64,000 nt of DNA. Source: Amyelois transitella (lineage: Eukaryota; Arthropoda; Insecta; Lepidoptera; Pyralidae). Below the pieces are notes generated by a model, which worked only from the letters and a program-made list of their open reading frames with translations, was not told where the DNA came from and made no database searches. The first letter of the stretch is position 1. The number at the start of each line of letters is the position of its first letter. Shown here in pieces: positions 52,370-64,000 of this stretch. The stretch spans positions 7,587,001 to 7,651,000 of the forward strand of contig NC_083509.1 in assembly GCF_032362555.1 (NCBI RefSeq), given 5' to 3'. The position numbers and the translations under genes are program-made.

Positions 52370-52520
52370 GCCAGTGCTTTTAGGGTTCTGGGAACAGAAC
52401 AGAATCGTTTTTGCCGCCTATTGGTTATGAAGTACGGTTTGTCTGTCAGTCAGTCACAATCAAAAAGCACGGAATGAAACGCAGTAAATTTTTACTTTGT
52501 CACAACTAAATGATGTCTAT
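52370..52520. repeat. possible dispersed repeat fragment
   Basis: TTTAGGGTTCTGGGAACAGA, then GGTTTGTCTGTCAGTCAGTC, resemble pieces of the common repeat noted at 1159. Low certainty. Confidence 0.3.
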
Positions 52521-52680
52521 GACCACAACTTTGAACTCAGAGCTGTGAACTTCGAAAGTGGTTGTGGTGAAATAACATGAATATTTATTTAAGTACACAA
52601 ATATTTTTGTTATTATTGTTTAATAATAAGAAAACAAATTTTATAAACAAAAATAATATTATTTGTAAAAATAGAATTTA

Positions 52681-52848
52681 TTAAGGGAAAAGCTAATAAA
52701 CTTGGGATTTTTTTGCAGGTGATGGGCTAGCAACTTGCCACTATTTGAATTTCAATTCTATTATTTGTCCATACAGCTGAACGTGGCCGCCGCCGAACCC
52801 ACCCCGCAAGTGTAATAGTATTTAAGTAGACCTGATTACATGTAAGTA
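52681..52848 (+). mobile_element. SINE-A copy, degraded
   Basis: CTAATAAACTTGGGATTTTT, GATGGGCTAGCAACTTGCCA and ACAGCTGAACGTGGCC, then ACCCCGCAAGTG and a GATTACATGTAAGTA tail. Confidence 0.65.
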
Positions 52849-53880
52849 AATCATGGAATGATGAGTTAAAATGGAGTTCAATAATACTTTTATGTTTCTT
52901 AAGTTTTCTTTTTTCTCTTGACTTTAATTCCGAATACATATCGACTATCAGGAAAAGCGACTTTTGTGTCTTTGATCATGAGCCTGGAATGGGTAAGTTA
53001 GTAGTGAGTATAAATTAGTGCCATACGAGTAGCTTAATACAGGTTGGAAATTTCAAGAAAAAAATGACCATTAAGAACGAGTTTGACCGCTTAATTATTT
53101 TTAGGATTGTATAAAAAGTTACTGTTCCATTTCGAGGTTTAAAAATAACTGATACTATCCTGTCTCTGACGTCAATAATTTTGGCCTTCGATGGCTTGAG
53201 GCTGTTATAGATAAACACATCAATATTGTGGAAATTTTACATAAGCTTCGATAATATGCTAAAATATTAGTGGTGATCAGTTGTTTTAATTAAAGACGAG
53301 TATAAAGATGCTGCGTAAAAGACTAACTCATCAATCAAACGACGCAAACCTCAAATGATAAGCCAAATTTGGCTGAACTTTTGAAATATTTTGCACTAGC
53401 TGCCTTAACAGGAACATATCGAGATTTTGAGTCTTGATTGGTGTTGATATGCTCTCTTACTTTTAATATATCAGGTTTTCTAAGTCCTTCGAATATACTA
53501 AGCATAGTGATATTTGTGTGTTAAAAATATCACTGTACTTTACATCTTTTAACTATATTATATGTAATGTTAATGACCCTTGTGACACGTGTACAGAACG
53601 CTGATATGATACTTTACATAAAAGTTATGGACTAGATTAATGAAATGTATTACTTTGTCGTCATCAGTATGGCTCTTTTTATATGAATTTATGACCTTAT
53701 AGACAAGAATGTCTTACCTTTGTCTACTATTAAAATGATTACTTATTGTAAATGTAGTTTGACACGTAAAATGACAGTTATTTATATTTTTGATTAAGAT
53801 AACTTCTAATAATCCCAAGTTTGATATCTTTTCATGCGCTATTTATCTACTGTGCCAATCTTCTTGAAATTTTGCGAATA

Positions 53881-54360
53881 TACAGGGTGACATTTAAAAT
53901 AACTGCATCCTTTTAAACATAGACCCATGCTTTGAGCTGTTTGAGCCTATTTTTATTTAAATTAAACGTCATCATTTTCACATTTAAAAAACCCTCAAAA
54001 ACTACGTCACACGCTTTATTAAAGACCAATACTACAAAAAGGAATTAAAACTAAACATGTAAATAAATGTCTGAAAAATAAATTATTAATCTAGTATCAA
54101 GATCAAGTAAAGTACAGAGTTGTCGAGATCGCTCAGCTGAATGAGTTGTGTCGTTGACCTCTGAATCTTACGCGTCGCTTTTTCACCGGCCAGGGTGATA
54201 TGACGTATCGTACGTACGAATCGTGGATTTTGATACTTTTTTTTTTCGTACTTACGAACATGATATGAACCGATATTTTTCTTTTAACGTTTTTAAATAT
54301 CCTTAAGATGAGTACACTTAACAGTTAAATTTATGCAGTTGAATTAAAAGTCACCCTGTA
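53881..54360. mobile_element. 480-bp MITE with 28-bp TIRs
   Basis: The element starts TACAGGGTGACATTTAAAAT at 53881 and ends with the inverted form at 54333-54360. The two 28-nt ends match at 24 positions and both reach the shared AACTGCAT. TA flanks each side (53879-53880 and 54361-54362). No coding frame is present, so it is non-autonomous. The TA target fits a Tc1/mariner-type parent, but no matching parent is in this window. Confidence 0.75.
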
Positions 54361-54379
54361 TATTTAATAAAGAGTATGG

Positions 54380-54525
54380 TATTGGACATAGGGTACTTTT
54401 CATCCAAGTTAAAAAATATTTTTTCCAGTGGGATTTACGAAAGAGCTGTATTCTTTTGTAAGTGGCGTTAAATAAGGTTACTCGGTGCTAAATTCGCGCA
54501 GGCGATACTGCGGGTAAAACTTAAA
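54380..54525. repeat. LINE-like dispersed repeat fragment
   Basis: GACATAGGGTACTTTTCATC and GCAGGCGATACTGCGGGTAA are weakly preserved ends of the same repeat as 30300-30870. It ends about 250 bp before the gene at 54773. Confidence 0.5.
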
Positions 54526-54772
54526 GATATTTTCAATTATGGATTAAAACTTGTACTTGGCGCCAAAAATCTATTTTTCTGTTTCTGGTTTCTCTTTGAA
54601 TTAGCTTTGCTTAAAATGGTAAATAAGTAAAATGGAACTGCCATTTTTGACGTTAAATTAACATTTAGTGTACACAACCTACAGCGGAATACAAAACTAT
54701 TTCAATATTTATTAGAAAACAATTGTCGTAAATTTATAATATTATGCAAAATTGTAAAGTTGCATTAAAATT

Positions 54773-55429
54773 ATGAATACAAAAGACGGAAAAGTAAGAC
54801 CGAGGTCACCAACATTTAGGCGAAGCCGGCCTGTCCCCAAAGTATTCGATTTTGAACAACATGAAAACGCGAATAAGATTATTCCAAGCGTTGAACTCCA
54901 AACAGTGCAAGAAGAAACGAAAACAGACATTGTTGAAGAAACCCAAGAGCCTTGCGAAGCTGTAGATACAACTGAGGCAGCCGATGCTTTCAAGTCCGAG
55001 TTTGAGAGATTCGTAGAAATTTCCAAATATTTTTCAAGTCCCCTACGTAAAAGTGCCTCATATATTTGTGAGAATCGCCTTGTATCCTATCCTAATCCAC
55101 TAACAGTCAATTTCAAGCGCGGAGGAGTCACAACACATCACGTAAAATTCTCTAACCTTACTTTAGAACCAGTATATATCAAGCTTTACAAGTTGATACC
55201 AGATTTAGAACAAGTTAAATACATAAACCTGACTTTGTCTCGATGCAAAAGGATTCCACCCGGTTTGTCCTTCAATTTAGGATTTGTTTACGATGACGTT
55301 AATGAAAAGCCATCTTGCAATGCAAAAATGATCTTTGTGGCGTCCAGAAAAACTACTACACCATGTTATCAAATTTGCGAAATTGAACTTGAAATTGAAG
55401 CACAGAAAATAAGACTTGTTACTATTTAA
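54773..55429 (+). CDS. intronless gene, possible MSP/ASH-like domain protein
   Basis: A single 218-codon frame with coding-like codon use. Residues 1-75 are polar and acidic, low in structure. Residues 90-215 form a beta-rich domain: YPNPLTVNFKRGGVTTHHVKF, then SNLTLEPVYIKLYKLIPD, a turn with CKRIPPGLSFNLGFVYDD, then strands ending EIELEIE. The layout NLT..PV..., with a PPGLSF turn and a following strand, resembles MSP/ASH (HYDIN-type) Ig-like domains found in flagellar and centrosomal proteins. I infer that family; it is not proven. The start is the first ATG. An AATAAA lies at about 55525-55530, some 95 nt after the stop. Intronless structure could mean a retrogene or a testis-type gene. 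The minus-strand frame over it is a shadow. Confidence 0.7.
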   Translation: MNTKDGKVRPRSPTFRRSRPVPKVFDFEQHENANKIIPSVELQTVQEETKTDIVEETQEPCEAVDTTEAADAFKSEFERFVEISKYFSSPLRKSASYICENRLVSYPNPLTVNFKRGGVTTHHVKFSNLTLEPVYIKLYKLIPDLEQVKYINLTLSRCKRIPPGLSFNLGFVYDDVNEKPSCNAKMIFVASRKTTTPCYQICEIELEIEAQKIRLVTI

Positions 55430-55945
55430 TTAGATACTAACATGTTCAATGTACTCGTATTATTCTAGAAATGAAGTAATTGTAAAAAGTTATAACTGAG
55501 CTTTGTTTGTATGACAACAATTTTAATAAAAATGAAATATAAAAAATCCTTTTATAGGTATTGCCTTATTTATGTACTAAGAAAATTGTTACTTCTTGGT
55601 CGTAACTCAGATTTAAGTCTGTTATTATAAATAACATAGTATCAATAAATTCACCGATTTAATATCATCTTCGTCGCTTCCCTTTAGCAAATAATAAACA
55701 TAATTTCCCAAGTAAGGCTAACCGGTAGAGGTATGAAATCATACAATTTCATGGAATATTGTAGAAGGTAACAATATTATAACAAGGTAAGTAAGTAGTG
55801 TATCAAGCTGCTTTGTGGTGTGTGTTGGTAAAAATAATTCCACATTACATGCTATTGTTTATAATTTGACTAGAACGTATGTCGCTTTCATCCTCGTAGC
55901 AAAGAAAATGCTTCTTTTCCCGTGCAGATTTCAAAAGTCAGTCAA

Positions 55946-56110
55946 GAGAAAGGCTAATGAACTTCGGATTCTTCTCTAAGGTGTTGGGCTGTCACTATTG
56001 GAATCTCAATCCTATCATTGAGCCATATAGCTGAACGTGGTCTTTCAGTCTTTTCAAGACTGGTGGTTGTATTTACTCGTAAGGGATATATAGTGATTAT
56101 ATGTATGTAT
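55946..56110 (+). mobile_element. SINE-A copy, 5' truncated
   Basis: GAAAGGCTAATGAACTTCGG, AGCTGAACGTGGTCTTTCAG and a GTGATTATATGTATGTATGG tail. Confidence 0.7.
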
Positions 56111-56580
56111 GGATTGTATGTAGAACGTGTGATGTCATCTGAAATCATTAGGCTTTAATTGAGCCTCTGCTATACGACAGTCTTTGTATTGAAATAGTAC
56201 TTTAGTAGCCTACTAAACTTACGAGATTTAAACTTGATACCACCATACGCTCGTACATTATATTTAAGATTTAAATAAATAATTGACGCCATAAATTTTT
56301 TTTCAGCCATCTCACGTTTTTATTGAGTTATTTGGTATAGAATAAGTATCGAACTACTAGATTGGTATACTTTTTATTAAATATTCCAAATGTTTTAGAC
56401 GTTTAAGTCTGAATGAAAGCTTTGCGGCATAATGAAATTGGGGATGCTTCTATTCAATTTGGTGACTCGAAACGAGTGTTATCTCTTGTTACAATTTAAT
56501 TTCTATGATGAAAGATATTATAAGCTTTTGGGCTCGGTTTACCTTATCAAATGTTGTCAATGAAAATTATGATAGGTAAC

Positions 56581-56815
56581 ATTCATATAAATACGTCTAT
56601 ATCCCTTGCTGGGTAAATTGAGCCTTAAGTTTTGTAAAGACTGAAAGACCACGTTCCTAGGATGGAATTGAGATTCAAATAGGAACAAGTTAGTGGCCCA
56701 TGGCCTTCAAGAAGAATGCCAAGTTTATTAGACTTTCCCTTACTGCATCGCTTTTTACCAATCCATGGGAAAGACATGGAGTGGTCCTATTTTAAAATGT
56801 CGGAAATCACACGTA
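56581..56815 (-). mobile_element. SINE-A copy, diverged
   Basis: ATTCATATAAATACGTCTAT, CCCTTGCTGGGTAAATTGAG, and CATGGGAAAGACATGGAGTG in order, with a remnant of the hairpin end (TCGGAAATCACACG). Confidence 0.7.
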
Positions 56816-57479
56816 GGTAAATGAACTAAACCAACCAATAGGTACTCTAATAACATACCACTTCATAATATTCTAAATTTACTATTGGGTAGATAATATT
56901 CGGAATAAAAATCCTAAGTGTTATGTTATCTCATAGACTTGTTTTCCCATTTATAATAAGTAGCCACGCTCTATGGTTTTATTGTAGGTATTAAAATATT
57001 TTTCAAAACATCAAACCTGATTTATATTTTTCACTGGCGTCATTGCGTCATAATGGTTCTAATGGCGATCGTTAGCGTAATGACATGGAAGAAACCATAC
57101 ATCTCATTATATAACCAAGTATAAAGCTGCTGGACATCGCAAAATGAGACATTTGCCCACAACATCCACGTTCATTGCTACTTACTTATGTATGTAACCT
57201 TGACTAAGTTAAACATGTATGGAGTAAGCGAGACTTAGCCGAATATTCAAGAGGGTGTAACAAACCCCACGACGCAATATAGCGATGTATCTAAGTTTAA
57301 ATCGTGCTAGGAAGTCTGTTGTGGATCAGCGAATTTAATATTAAAATCGTATTTTTATCAATTTTTAGTTAATTTATTTATATAGTTATTCTGCTATCTA
57401 ATATTGCCCAAGTAATCATCATTTGTTAGGAATAAAATAATAATTATTAATATGAAACTTAGCCGAAATTATTAAACTT

Positions 57480-57662
57480 GTGCCGTGTGGTTCCCGGCAC
57501 CAATAAAAAAAAGAATAGGATCACTCAATCTTATTTCCCTGTCACTATTTGAATCTCAATTCTATCATTAAGCCAAACAGCTGAACGTGGCCAATCAGTC
57601 TTTTTAAGACTGTTGGCTCTGTCTCTCGCAAGGGTTATAGACGTGATTATATGTATGTATGT
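57480..57662 (+). mobile_element. SINE-A copy with internal deletion
   Basis: Intact TGCCGTGTGGTTCCCGGCAC start and GTGATTATATGTATGTATGT tail. About 75 bp between TTATTTCCC and TGTCACTATTTG are missing. Confidence 0.85.
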
Positions 57663-58039
57663 ATAAAGCTTAGTTTTAATATACGATAAAACATAGTAAT
57701 CAGAATAATATAGTTCTATATTTTTCCAAATACTTACACAGATTAAAACTGTTTTACACCGACGCAAATAACATTGTTGACAGGACTCAATAATTTATTT
57801 TGTTGTGTAATTGTTACTTGGAAATTGAATTAATTGTGTGATTAGGTGCTAACAACTTGCAAAGACTGAATAACAAAGTACTTGCATGGAAAGATATATT
57901 CTTGCAAATGCTTTTGTACATGTCATTGCAGTTTGACGTAGGTAGGAATACTCGTAGTATATCTATAAATTAGTGCGTATGTAGAGTTAAATCCTAGTTT
58001 ATTCGTTATAATTTAATACAGGTAGATTTTTTATTAAGA

Positions 58040-58078
58040 AGCTGTTAAAAAGGTAGGTTAACTACCTTTTTAACAGCT
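58040..58078. repeat. perfect 17-bp-arm palindrome
   Basis: AGCTGTTAAAAAGGTAG (58040-58056) and its exact complement at 58062-58078 flank the spacer GTTAA. No gene is adjacent. Confidence 0.85.
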
Positions 58079-58099
58079 CACCATAATATTTATTAATGT

Positions 58100-59175
58100 A
58101 TAGTATTTTGTTTATTACATTTTGAAGAACATTATACGAATTATAAGGGTCTCATTAAAATAAAAATTATGAAATAGAAAATAAATAATAGTCCGTGAAC
58201 TTACGAATAAATTATAAAAGTAAATTCAATCCAAAAATAAAGCCTTATATTATTCTTGGAACTCAGGCTTGTTACACATTTACCGACATCTGTGTAAAAC
58301 TAAATACAAAATAACGTATCACCTGTTTTAAACTTTTCCAACAGTAACAGTATTGTTATTAGACCTTACTCTGCATAGCAGACTCGCTTTTAATGCACGT
58401 TAGATTTCAAAGATGGCGCTCTTTGTATACTTGTAAAATGTATATGTTTTAGTATAGTACCCGACAAGTTGTTGAAATTTTCAGCGGGCTTAAGCGAGGT
58501 AAAGGAGGCATAATCTCTGTCTATCCCGTATAAAATCATAAGACTTGAAGCTGGATGGCTGAATAGTGAAAATGAGATTCTGAAATATTTATTTTATAAT
58601 TTAAACCTTTATTGTACAAAACAAAGTTTATAAAGGGCGAACTTAATGCCGTTTGGCATTAAGTATAAGTGAAATAGTGATAGTAAAAATTTATATGTTT
58701 TTTAATGAAAAATCTTAATAAATACAACTTATACCAAATTAAGAAAGACCCTGTAAACCTAAAAATGAATCCCAAGTTTTTAAGTTTTTCCCTCTTATTG
58801 ACTTTTCTAAACTACGCGAGAAGAAAAGCATCTGGTAAATATTAAGTTCTTCGCTGACAGGCTAGCTCTGAAAAATTGACGTCATTGATTTAACTTAAAA
58901 CACTAACACCTTATATTTCTAAACAGCAAATGTACCGGGGTATGTCATTGCTATTACTTACACATTTCTTTGAGTTTCAGATTATAGGTCCGGTAACCAA
59001 TTAACTTTAATTCAACTTTGAATAATTAAATATTTTTGTTCTCATAAAATACAGTCCAGTACCTATATTAAATTAATAAGTATGAGATTGTTAATAAGAC
59101 AAGTGATATCCTTATGTGTTATATGAAATCAGTCTTAATCAGTTCAGTAGTTATTGCATGAAAGAGTAACCAATA
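58100..59175. other. intergenic, no gene seen
   Basis: AT-rich, no coding region or clear repeat. Confidence 0.35.
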
Positions 59176-59179
59176 TACC

Positions 59180-59330
59180 TACATACATAAGTACTAATCA
59201 CACCTAATCATTGCGGGGTAGCCAACAGTCCCGAAAAGACTGATCCCATCGTATAATAGAATCCCAAGTTTATAAGCCTAGATATAGGCTTACTTGCCTT
59301 TTACGACATGTTTGGGAGATGGAATATTTT
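59180..59330 (-). mobile_element. SINE-A copy, degraded
   Basis: CTACATACATAAGTACTAAT, ATTGCGGGGTAGCCAACAGT and AGAATCCCAAGTTTATAAGC in order; large internal deletions. Confidence 0.6.
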
Positions 59331-60261
59331 TTTTTCTTTTGCTTCCTGCCTATCTATGTTTTTAAAAATTAAAAAGAGCTCTTTCGCTGAATCTTTAATT
59401 TCGGTCAAATGACTAATATACAAGTTTAAACCCTTCCGAGTCCACAACAGATTAATTAGCGGAAATATTCGCGCGGAGCCGCATTGGTGATTTGGTCAGG
59501 ACTCGAATACCGTTACCTCGAAGTGGGACACTCGGTGCCGGCTGCAAGAATTACGTGGCCGTACCTGCGGACAAACCTATTAGACTTGTGTGTGTATGGT
59601 AAACAAAGACTTCGTAATGCAATTTATTTTATTTAATAAAAAACTAAGTGATATTTATGTCAACCGAAAGAATAACTACGTTTACAAAGTGAGTTAAAAG
59701 TATAAATCATGTCACGTACAGTATACCTACTTACTTTTAAAAATATCATCTTCATTCTTAGTGGGTAAAGTACATAGGATTATTTGTGTTGTCAAGAGCT
59801 GTACCAGGCATTATGAATCAAAATGCTACGGTTACCAAAGTTCGAACAGCGGGCTGCCTGACTGAAACTTCAAGGATTTAAAGCTATTGTTTATTTCATA
59901 GCCATTTTTCTTAGGTACTTACATAAGTATTTTCAGTAAGTAGGTACTACAATATTATAATACATAGTTCCTTGACATCTCAAGACGTAATATAAGCTAG
60001 CGTTAAAACGTCCTTGGTGCAAACCGGGTGTTAACGTAAAAAACAGCGGTTATTTGTTATACACACATACTACATACACGCCTCCATTGTAAAAGTATGG
60101 TGCGTATAGTACTTACATTCTAGTATCAACTGTTTAGTGTACGTTAGGTATTTACGAGGGTGCAGCTGTCAATAATATAAAAAAAAACTATCGAAATAAA
60201 AAAAGACAACAACAGTGCAACAATTAACTCTGACTCTTATTGTCAGCGTATAAGAGTACCT

Positions 60262-60350
60262 TGAGAGAAATCAAGAAGCACGCAAGGATCGTGGCAAGTG
60301 GAAAATTATTGTCTCTGCCTGTCCCGCCCTGGGCAGAGATTAAATATCTG
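60262..60350 (+). mobile_element. LINE 3' end fragment
   Basis: GATCGTGGCAAGTGGAAAAT opens a frame reading DRGKWKIIVSACPALGRD then stop. It is the same C-terminus as at 47977, but the microsatellite tail is not preserved. Confidence 0.55.
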
Positions 60351-62022
60351 ATTTATCAAAATTGATTAATCGATTAAAGAAACTTCTTTGAGATAACTTT
60401 CCACTACGTCTTAATAATTTTATTCAAATTACCCATCTCAATTTCACTTGGTTTCCCTTCGCAAGAGGCACTCATGACAAGGCTCCGTTTTAACGGGAGC
60501 TTTCCTTCTCAGTCCAGGATAACGGCATATCTCCCTTCGGTTTCAGTAACCCTTTCGATTTCAAGTGTTGTGTTGGCCGACCTCCGCTCTGCGTCACCTT
60601 GGTGTAATCGAGTTTTAGAAAATGAAACCCAGTGTCCTTCTTAATATGGTAGTGTTATGAATTTTGAACAATAGTTTCCTTGTTGTGGAACGGCGATTAG
60701 ATTTTTGGTTCATTGATTTGCGTTTCTTTACTTTCGAAAATGCATTTTAAATATTGTTTTTTCTCTTTTTTCTAATACACCTTTATGTAGTAACAATAAA
60801 GTTACTTTTCTCTTTAAAAACCCTGTTTTATTTTAATTATAAATATTTTGAAAATACTCAATAAAATAGGTATCAGATTTCTCCAAAAAATCTATATGCA
60901 GTTAAGTAATAATCTATTACAATGATTAATAAAAATGAAAATAACAAAAACAAATGTTTCTATTTTACAAATATGGAAATCTAACTGAATTAAATTTACT
61001 ATTATCAGATAAATATAAAATAAAAATTGACAGTAGAATGACTACAGAAATAAACCTTAATTTCCACCGGGGTCATTGCGCCTAAAGCCACCGGATGGGA
61101 GACTACGGATGAGATATAATTATTTATCAATTCAGATTCAGATTGCGACTATCAGTTCATAAATTTAAAGAATCTCATTACCATCGATGATATTGACTCC
61201 TCTGATGGGAAAACCAGTCGTTGATTTACGAATTGTTAAATGATGACGAGTACGCTCATAATTATCAAAATAACTTCTTTTCAGTTAGGTAATTTAAATT
61301 TACTATAAAACACATTTTCATTTGATTCGTGGTTATATGTTATGTTTGTGGATTTTAGACTATGAGTACTAGACTATGCAAGTACTTATATTACTTGTGT
61401 TGGACTGTAGCGTATTCTTGCTTACACTCTCAGCTATTTGCTGCAACTAACTGATTTACTGCAGTCCGAATCACAAAGAGTTAGACTAAACTTAGGTACC
61501 TACTGTGAAATTTCATTTGGCAAATATTGATGCATTGGTTGTTCGCTATCTTCCATTAGGCATCTTTTTCGTGACTATTTTAATGGTAATTAAACAAATA
61601 TTTATTTATTTTTTAAAGTTTCCTCTGAAAACCAGCGTCATGACCATTTCACAACATAAAGCTAAATGGAACCATTTTAGTAGCATATAAGTAAGAATAA
61701 GATTTTTAAGTTAAGTTTACTTGTATTTTTTGTTTCAATAAAATAATTTCTTTTTCTATTTGAGAGAATGTAGCAGAACACCAATATTAAATAGCAAACA
61801 TAATTGAGGAAACCAGGAGTTAATAATTGCGAGTAAGTATTTAGCCGTTAGTATTGTAATGGTGCATGTGCCCAATGTGTGCCGTCTACACGATTAAGGT
61901 CAGAGAGAATGCATTACCCTAGCTCGCTGCTGAAATATCATGACTTGGATATAGGTAAATATATACAGGTAGGTACCTATAATTCATATTTATTATCATG
62001 CGAGGTTAAAATATGACACACA
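60351..62022. other. intergenic, no supported gene
   Basis: A less AT-rich patch at 60470-60610 has no readable domain. A 61-codon frame at 61505 lacks support. Confidence 0.35.
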
Positions 62023-62230
62023 AGAGGCCGCCCGCGACTTCGTCCGCATGGAAACCCTATCAATCCCGCGGGAACTCCGGGTTCAAAAGTAGCCTTCATG
62101 TTATTCTGGGTCTTCAGCTACCTCCATACCAAATTTCATGGAAATCGGTTCAGTAGTTTTTGTGTGAAAGAGTCATAAACATCCATACTGACATACTCAC
62201 AAACTTTCGAATTTATAATATTAGTAGGAT
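62023..62230. mobile_element. LINE-like (RTE-type) 3' end fragment
   Basis: CGCCCGCGACTTCGTCCGCA, TACCAAATTTCATGGAAATC, GGTTCAGTAGTTTTTGTGTG and the terminal TTTATAATATTAGTAGGAT are the well-known 3' text of an insect non-LTR element, by memory RTE-like. Confidence 0.65.
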
Positions 62231-64000
62231 AAGGTAGTAATTCAGTAAAAACCATCATCTTAAGAATTGTAAAAATGAAAAATATTTGAATATTAAGGAA
62301 TAAAAAATAAAAATTGTGTAATGCCTATTAGCCCAACTCTAATAAAGCTATTCCTGTAAAAGCGACGAGTGAAGATTTAATGATTTCCCATCTGAAAAAC
62401 CACAATGCTCTATGCGCTCTATTCCTACAAAGCTCCATACGAAACAACATAAAATAATTTGATTTTTAGGGGGTCGTTTTTATACGAAATACCTACATAC
62501 TTCTTGCAGCTAATCCTCTAGCCTATGGAAGGTGGATTGTTTCTAATAATTCCTGTTTTAGACAAATATTACTAAACTTATGATAATTTAATGACAAAGT
62601 AAGTATTTTTTTAATTTTATTTTTCAAAATAAAAATTATTTCAGAGTATACCTACAAGATTTTATACAATTCATTTGCATGTGAAGACTGAATTATTCAG
62701 TGATGCACTAAGAAAAACGCATCTAATGGAAGACCACGGGTCACGGGCGATCAGTAGCTGAAATTCAGCGTGAAACTAAACGTGACAGTGATGCTATACT
62801 GAAAACAACTCAATGATTTGTAATGATAATGTGATTGCAGCATTAATGTTTAATGAGAACAATACGGTTAACACAAAACAGAGTTGTCTGATGTATTTAA
62901 TGATACTCTTTTGGGTTTTAGGAGTTCCGTTCAACGTAAAATGCAGAATCCTTAAAGGATTTGCTATGTTTTATTCTGTGTGTTCGTTTCCGGGACATAT
63001 TTACTTAGTACAAGCTACCTAGCTTCATACATATAGCATTTTATATCCATGAAACACTCATCCCTCACGCAAGTGACAACCAAACTTAGATTTTTTTTAA
63101 ATTTATTAACACTCAAAATAACTGGAGCTTAAATATGTAAATCCCACATAACTATAAAGTTTATCTCCTTTTTGCAGGTCAAACGCTTCGCGCGACTTAA
63201 TCAAGTGTTCTTTGCTAAGGTCGTTACACCGGCAAAAACATTCTGACCAACTCAATTCTAATTCTAAAAATTCATTGTCATCTCATCACACAGCTAGGTT
63301 GCCTCTGAGCCTCTGCGCCATTTTCCGAACATGGTTGCGAAAATATTCCGGGAGTAAGGGAGACAGTTGTACAAGTGGCTGACGCGGAAGGGAGATGGAA
63401 GATGCTATGCTAGGCTGCCGCGGAGGTCAGGGAACCACAAGTGGGTCGGCTCCATCCTTCCTTAACCAAGTCTAGAGCGGCACGGCAGTGGCTGTTGAAC
63501 TTGACGCGAATGTCGTAAAACACGGTTTTTGAATATAGAACGTTGTTTGTTCCACGAGTCAAATAACTTATGACATTTGCAAACTCTACAGATTCGTTTG
63601 ACATCGTTTATTGAAGAGTATCGTCATTGTGAAAATTATGTAGCACAGCATGCATGCTTGTAAAAACAATGTCGTTATACCTCAACCTATCAAAATATAT
63701 TAATATAAATTTGTTGTTGTATACTTGGGACTTTGATTAAAAAAGAAAAAAAAAATAACGAAGCGGGATGATTTTTTTTTCTAAAATATATAATATGTAT
63801 AAAAAATCTTAAATTGACACCAGATTATTTGTCTACCTATTTGCTATTTTCTAAAGGTTGACTGGTCGATAATACTACACTAAGCCTATTGTACCATCGA
63901 AGCTAAAATTAGAATAATTATAAGTTTAGCTTTGTAAGCTTATTGTTTTAAATGTGAAAGCTTTGTCAGCTACTTAATTTGGGAAGTGATAATTTTTATT
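62231..64000. other. no supported gene
   Basis: A minus-strand frame at 63410-63604 (64 codons, MSNESVEFANVISYLTRG...) has reasonable codon composition and lies in a GC-richer patch (63300-63520). It could be an exon or a transposon remnant, but no domain, acceptor or donor was established. The remainder is AT-rich. Confidence 0.3.

Noticed and set aside
54742-55026. 94-codon minus-strand frame
   Set aside because: Antisense shadow of the intronless gene at 54773-55429.
61505-61690. 61-codon frame with a hydrophobic stretch
   Set aside because: Short, AT-driven hydrophobicity and no gene context.
1-64000. CRISPR array, operon or bacterial-type system
   Set aside because: No regularly spaced direct repeats with unique spacers; genes are intron-split and the genome is that of an insect.

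Overview
The window is a stretch of moth or butterfly (Lepidoptera) nuclear genome. It is AT-rich and has intron-split genes with GT-AG junctions. It is crowded with short retroposons, three of which show perfect target-site duplications. Its gene content is insect-specific: an odorant receptor and a CYP4G cytochrome P450. No CRISPR, operon or prokaryotic feature is present.

Layout: 1-1.15 kb, nothing recognisable. 1.33-3.38 kb, a 2,048-bp DNA transposon with 91-bp inverted repeats and a transposase broken by one extra base. 4.44-7.93 kb, a complete seven-exon odorant receptor (+). 8-19.8 kb, gene-poor DNA with SINE copies, a LINE 3' tail and a fold-back hairpin. 19.87-21.11 kb, a mariner element whose transposase has one in-frame stop. 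21.2-27.7 kb, SINEs, a large AT hairpin and the possible last exon of an unrecognised gene (24.8 kb). 27.75-38.72 kb, a ten-exon tetratricopeptide-repeat gene resembling TTC29 (+). 39.45-45.74 kb, an eight-coding-exon CYP4G gene (-), tail-to-tail with TTC29, with a likely non-coding first exon and promoter near 49.2-49.3 kb. 46-54 kb, SINEs, a LINE tail, a possible small gene near 51 kb and a 480-bp MITE. 54.77-55.43 kb, an intronless 218-residue gene with a possible MSP/ASH-like domain. 55.5-64 kb, repeats and sequence without convincing genes.

The host genes have unrelated roles: smell (odorant receptor), sperm or cilium axoneme (TTC29-like and perhaps the MSP-like gene), and cuticular hydrocarbon synthesis (CYP4G). 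They do not form a pathway.

The most informative structure is in the mobile DNA. An abundant short retroposon of about 265 bp ends in the same roughly 45-bp tail, including the TATG microsatellite, as the 3' end of a LINE present here as three 3' fragments. This suggests a SINE that borrows the LINE's machinery. The 1.33-3.38 kb transposon has an unusually wide second-D to E spacing (about 82 residues) and looks recently active.
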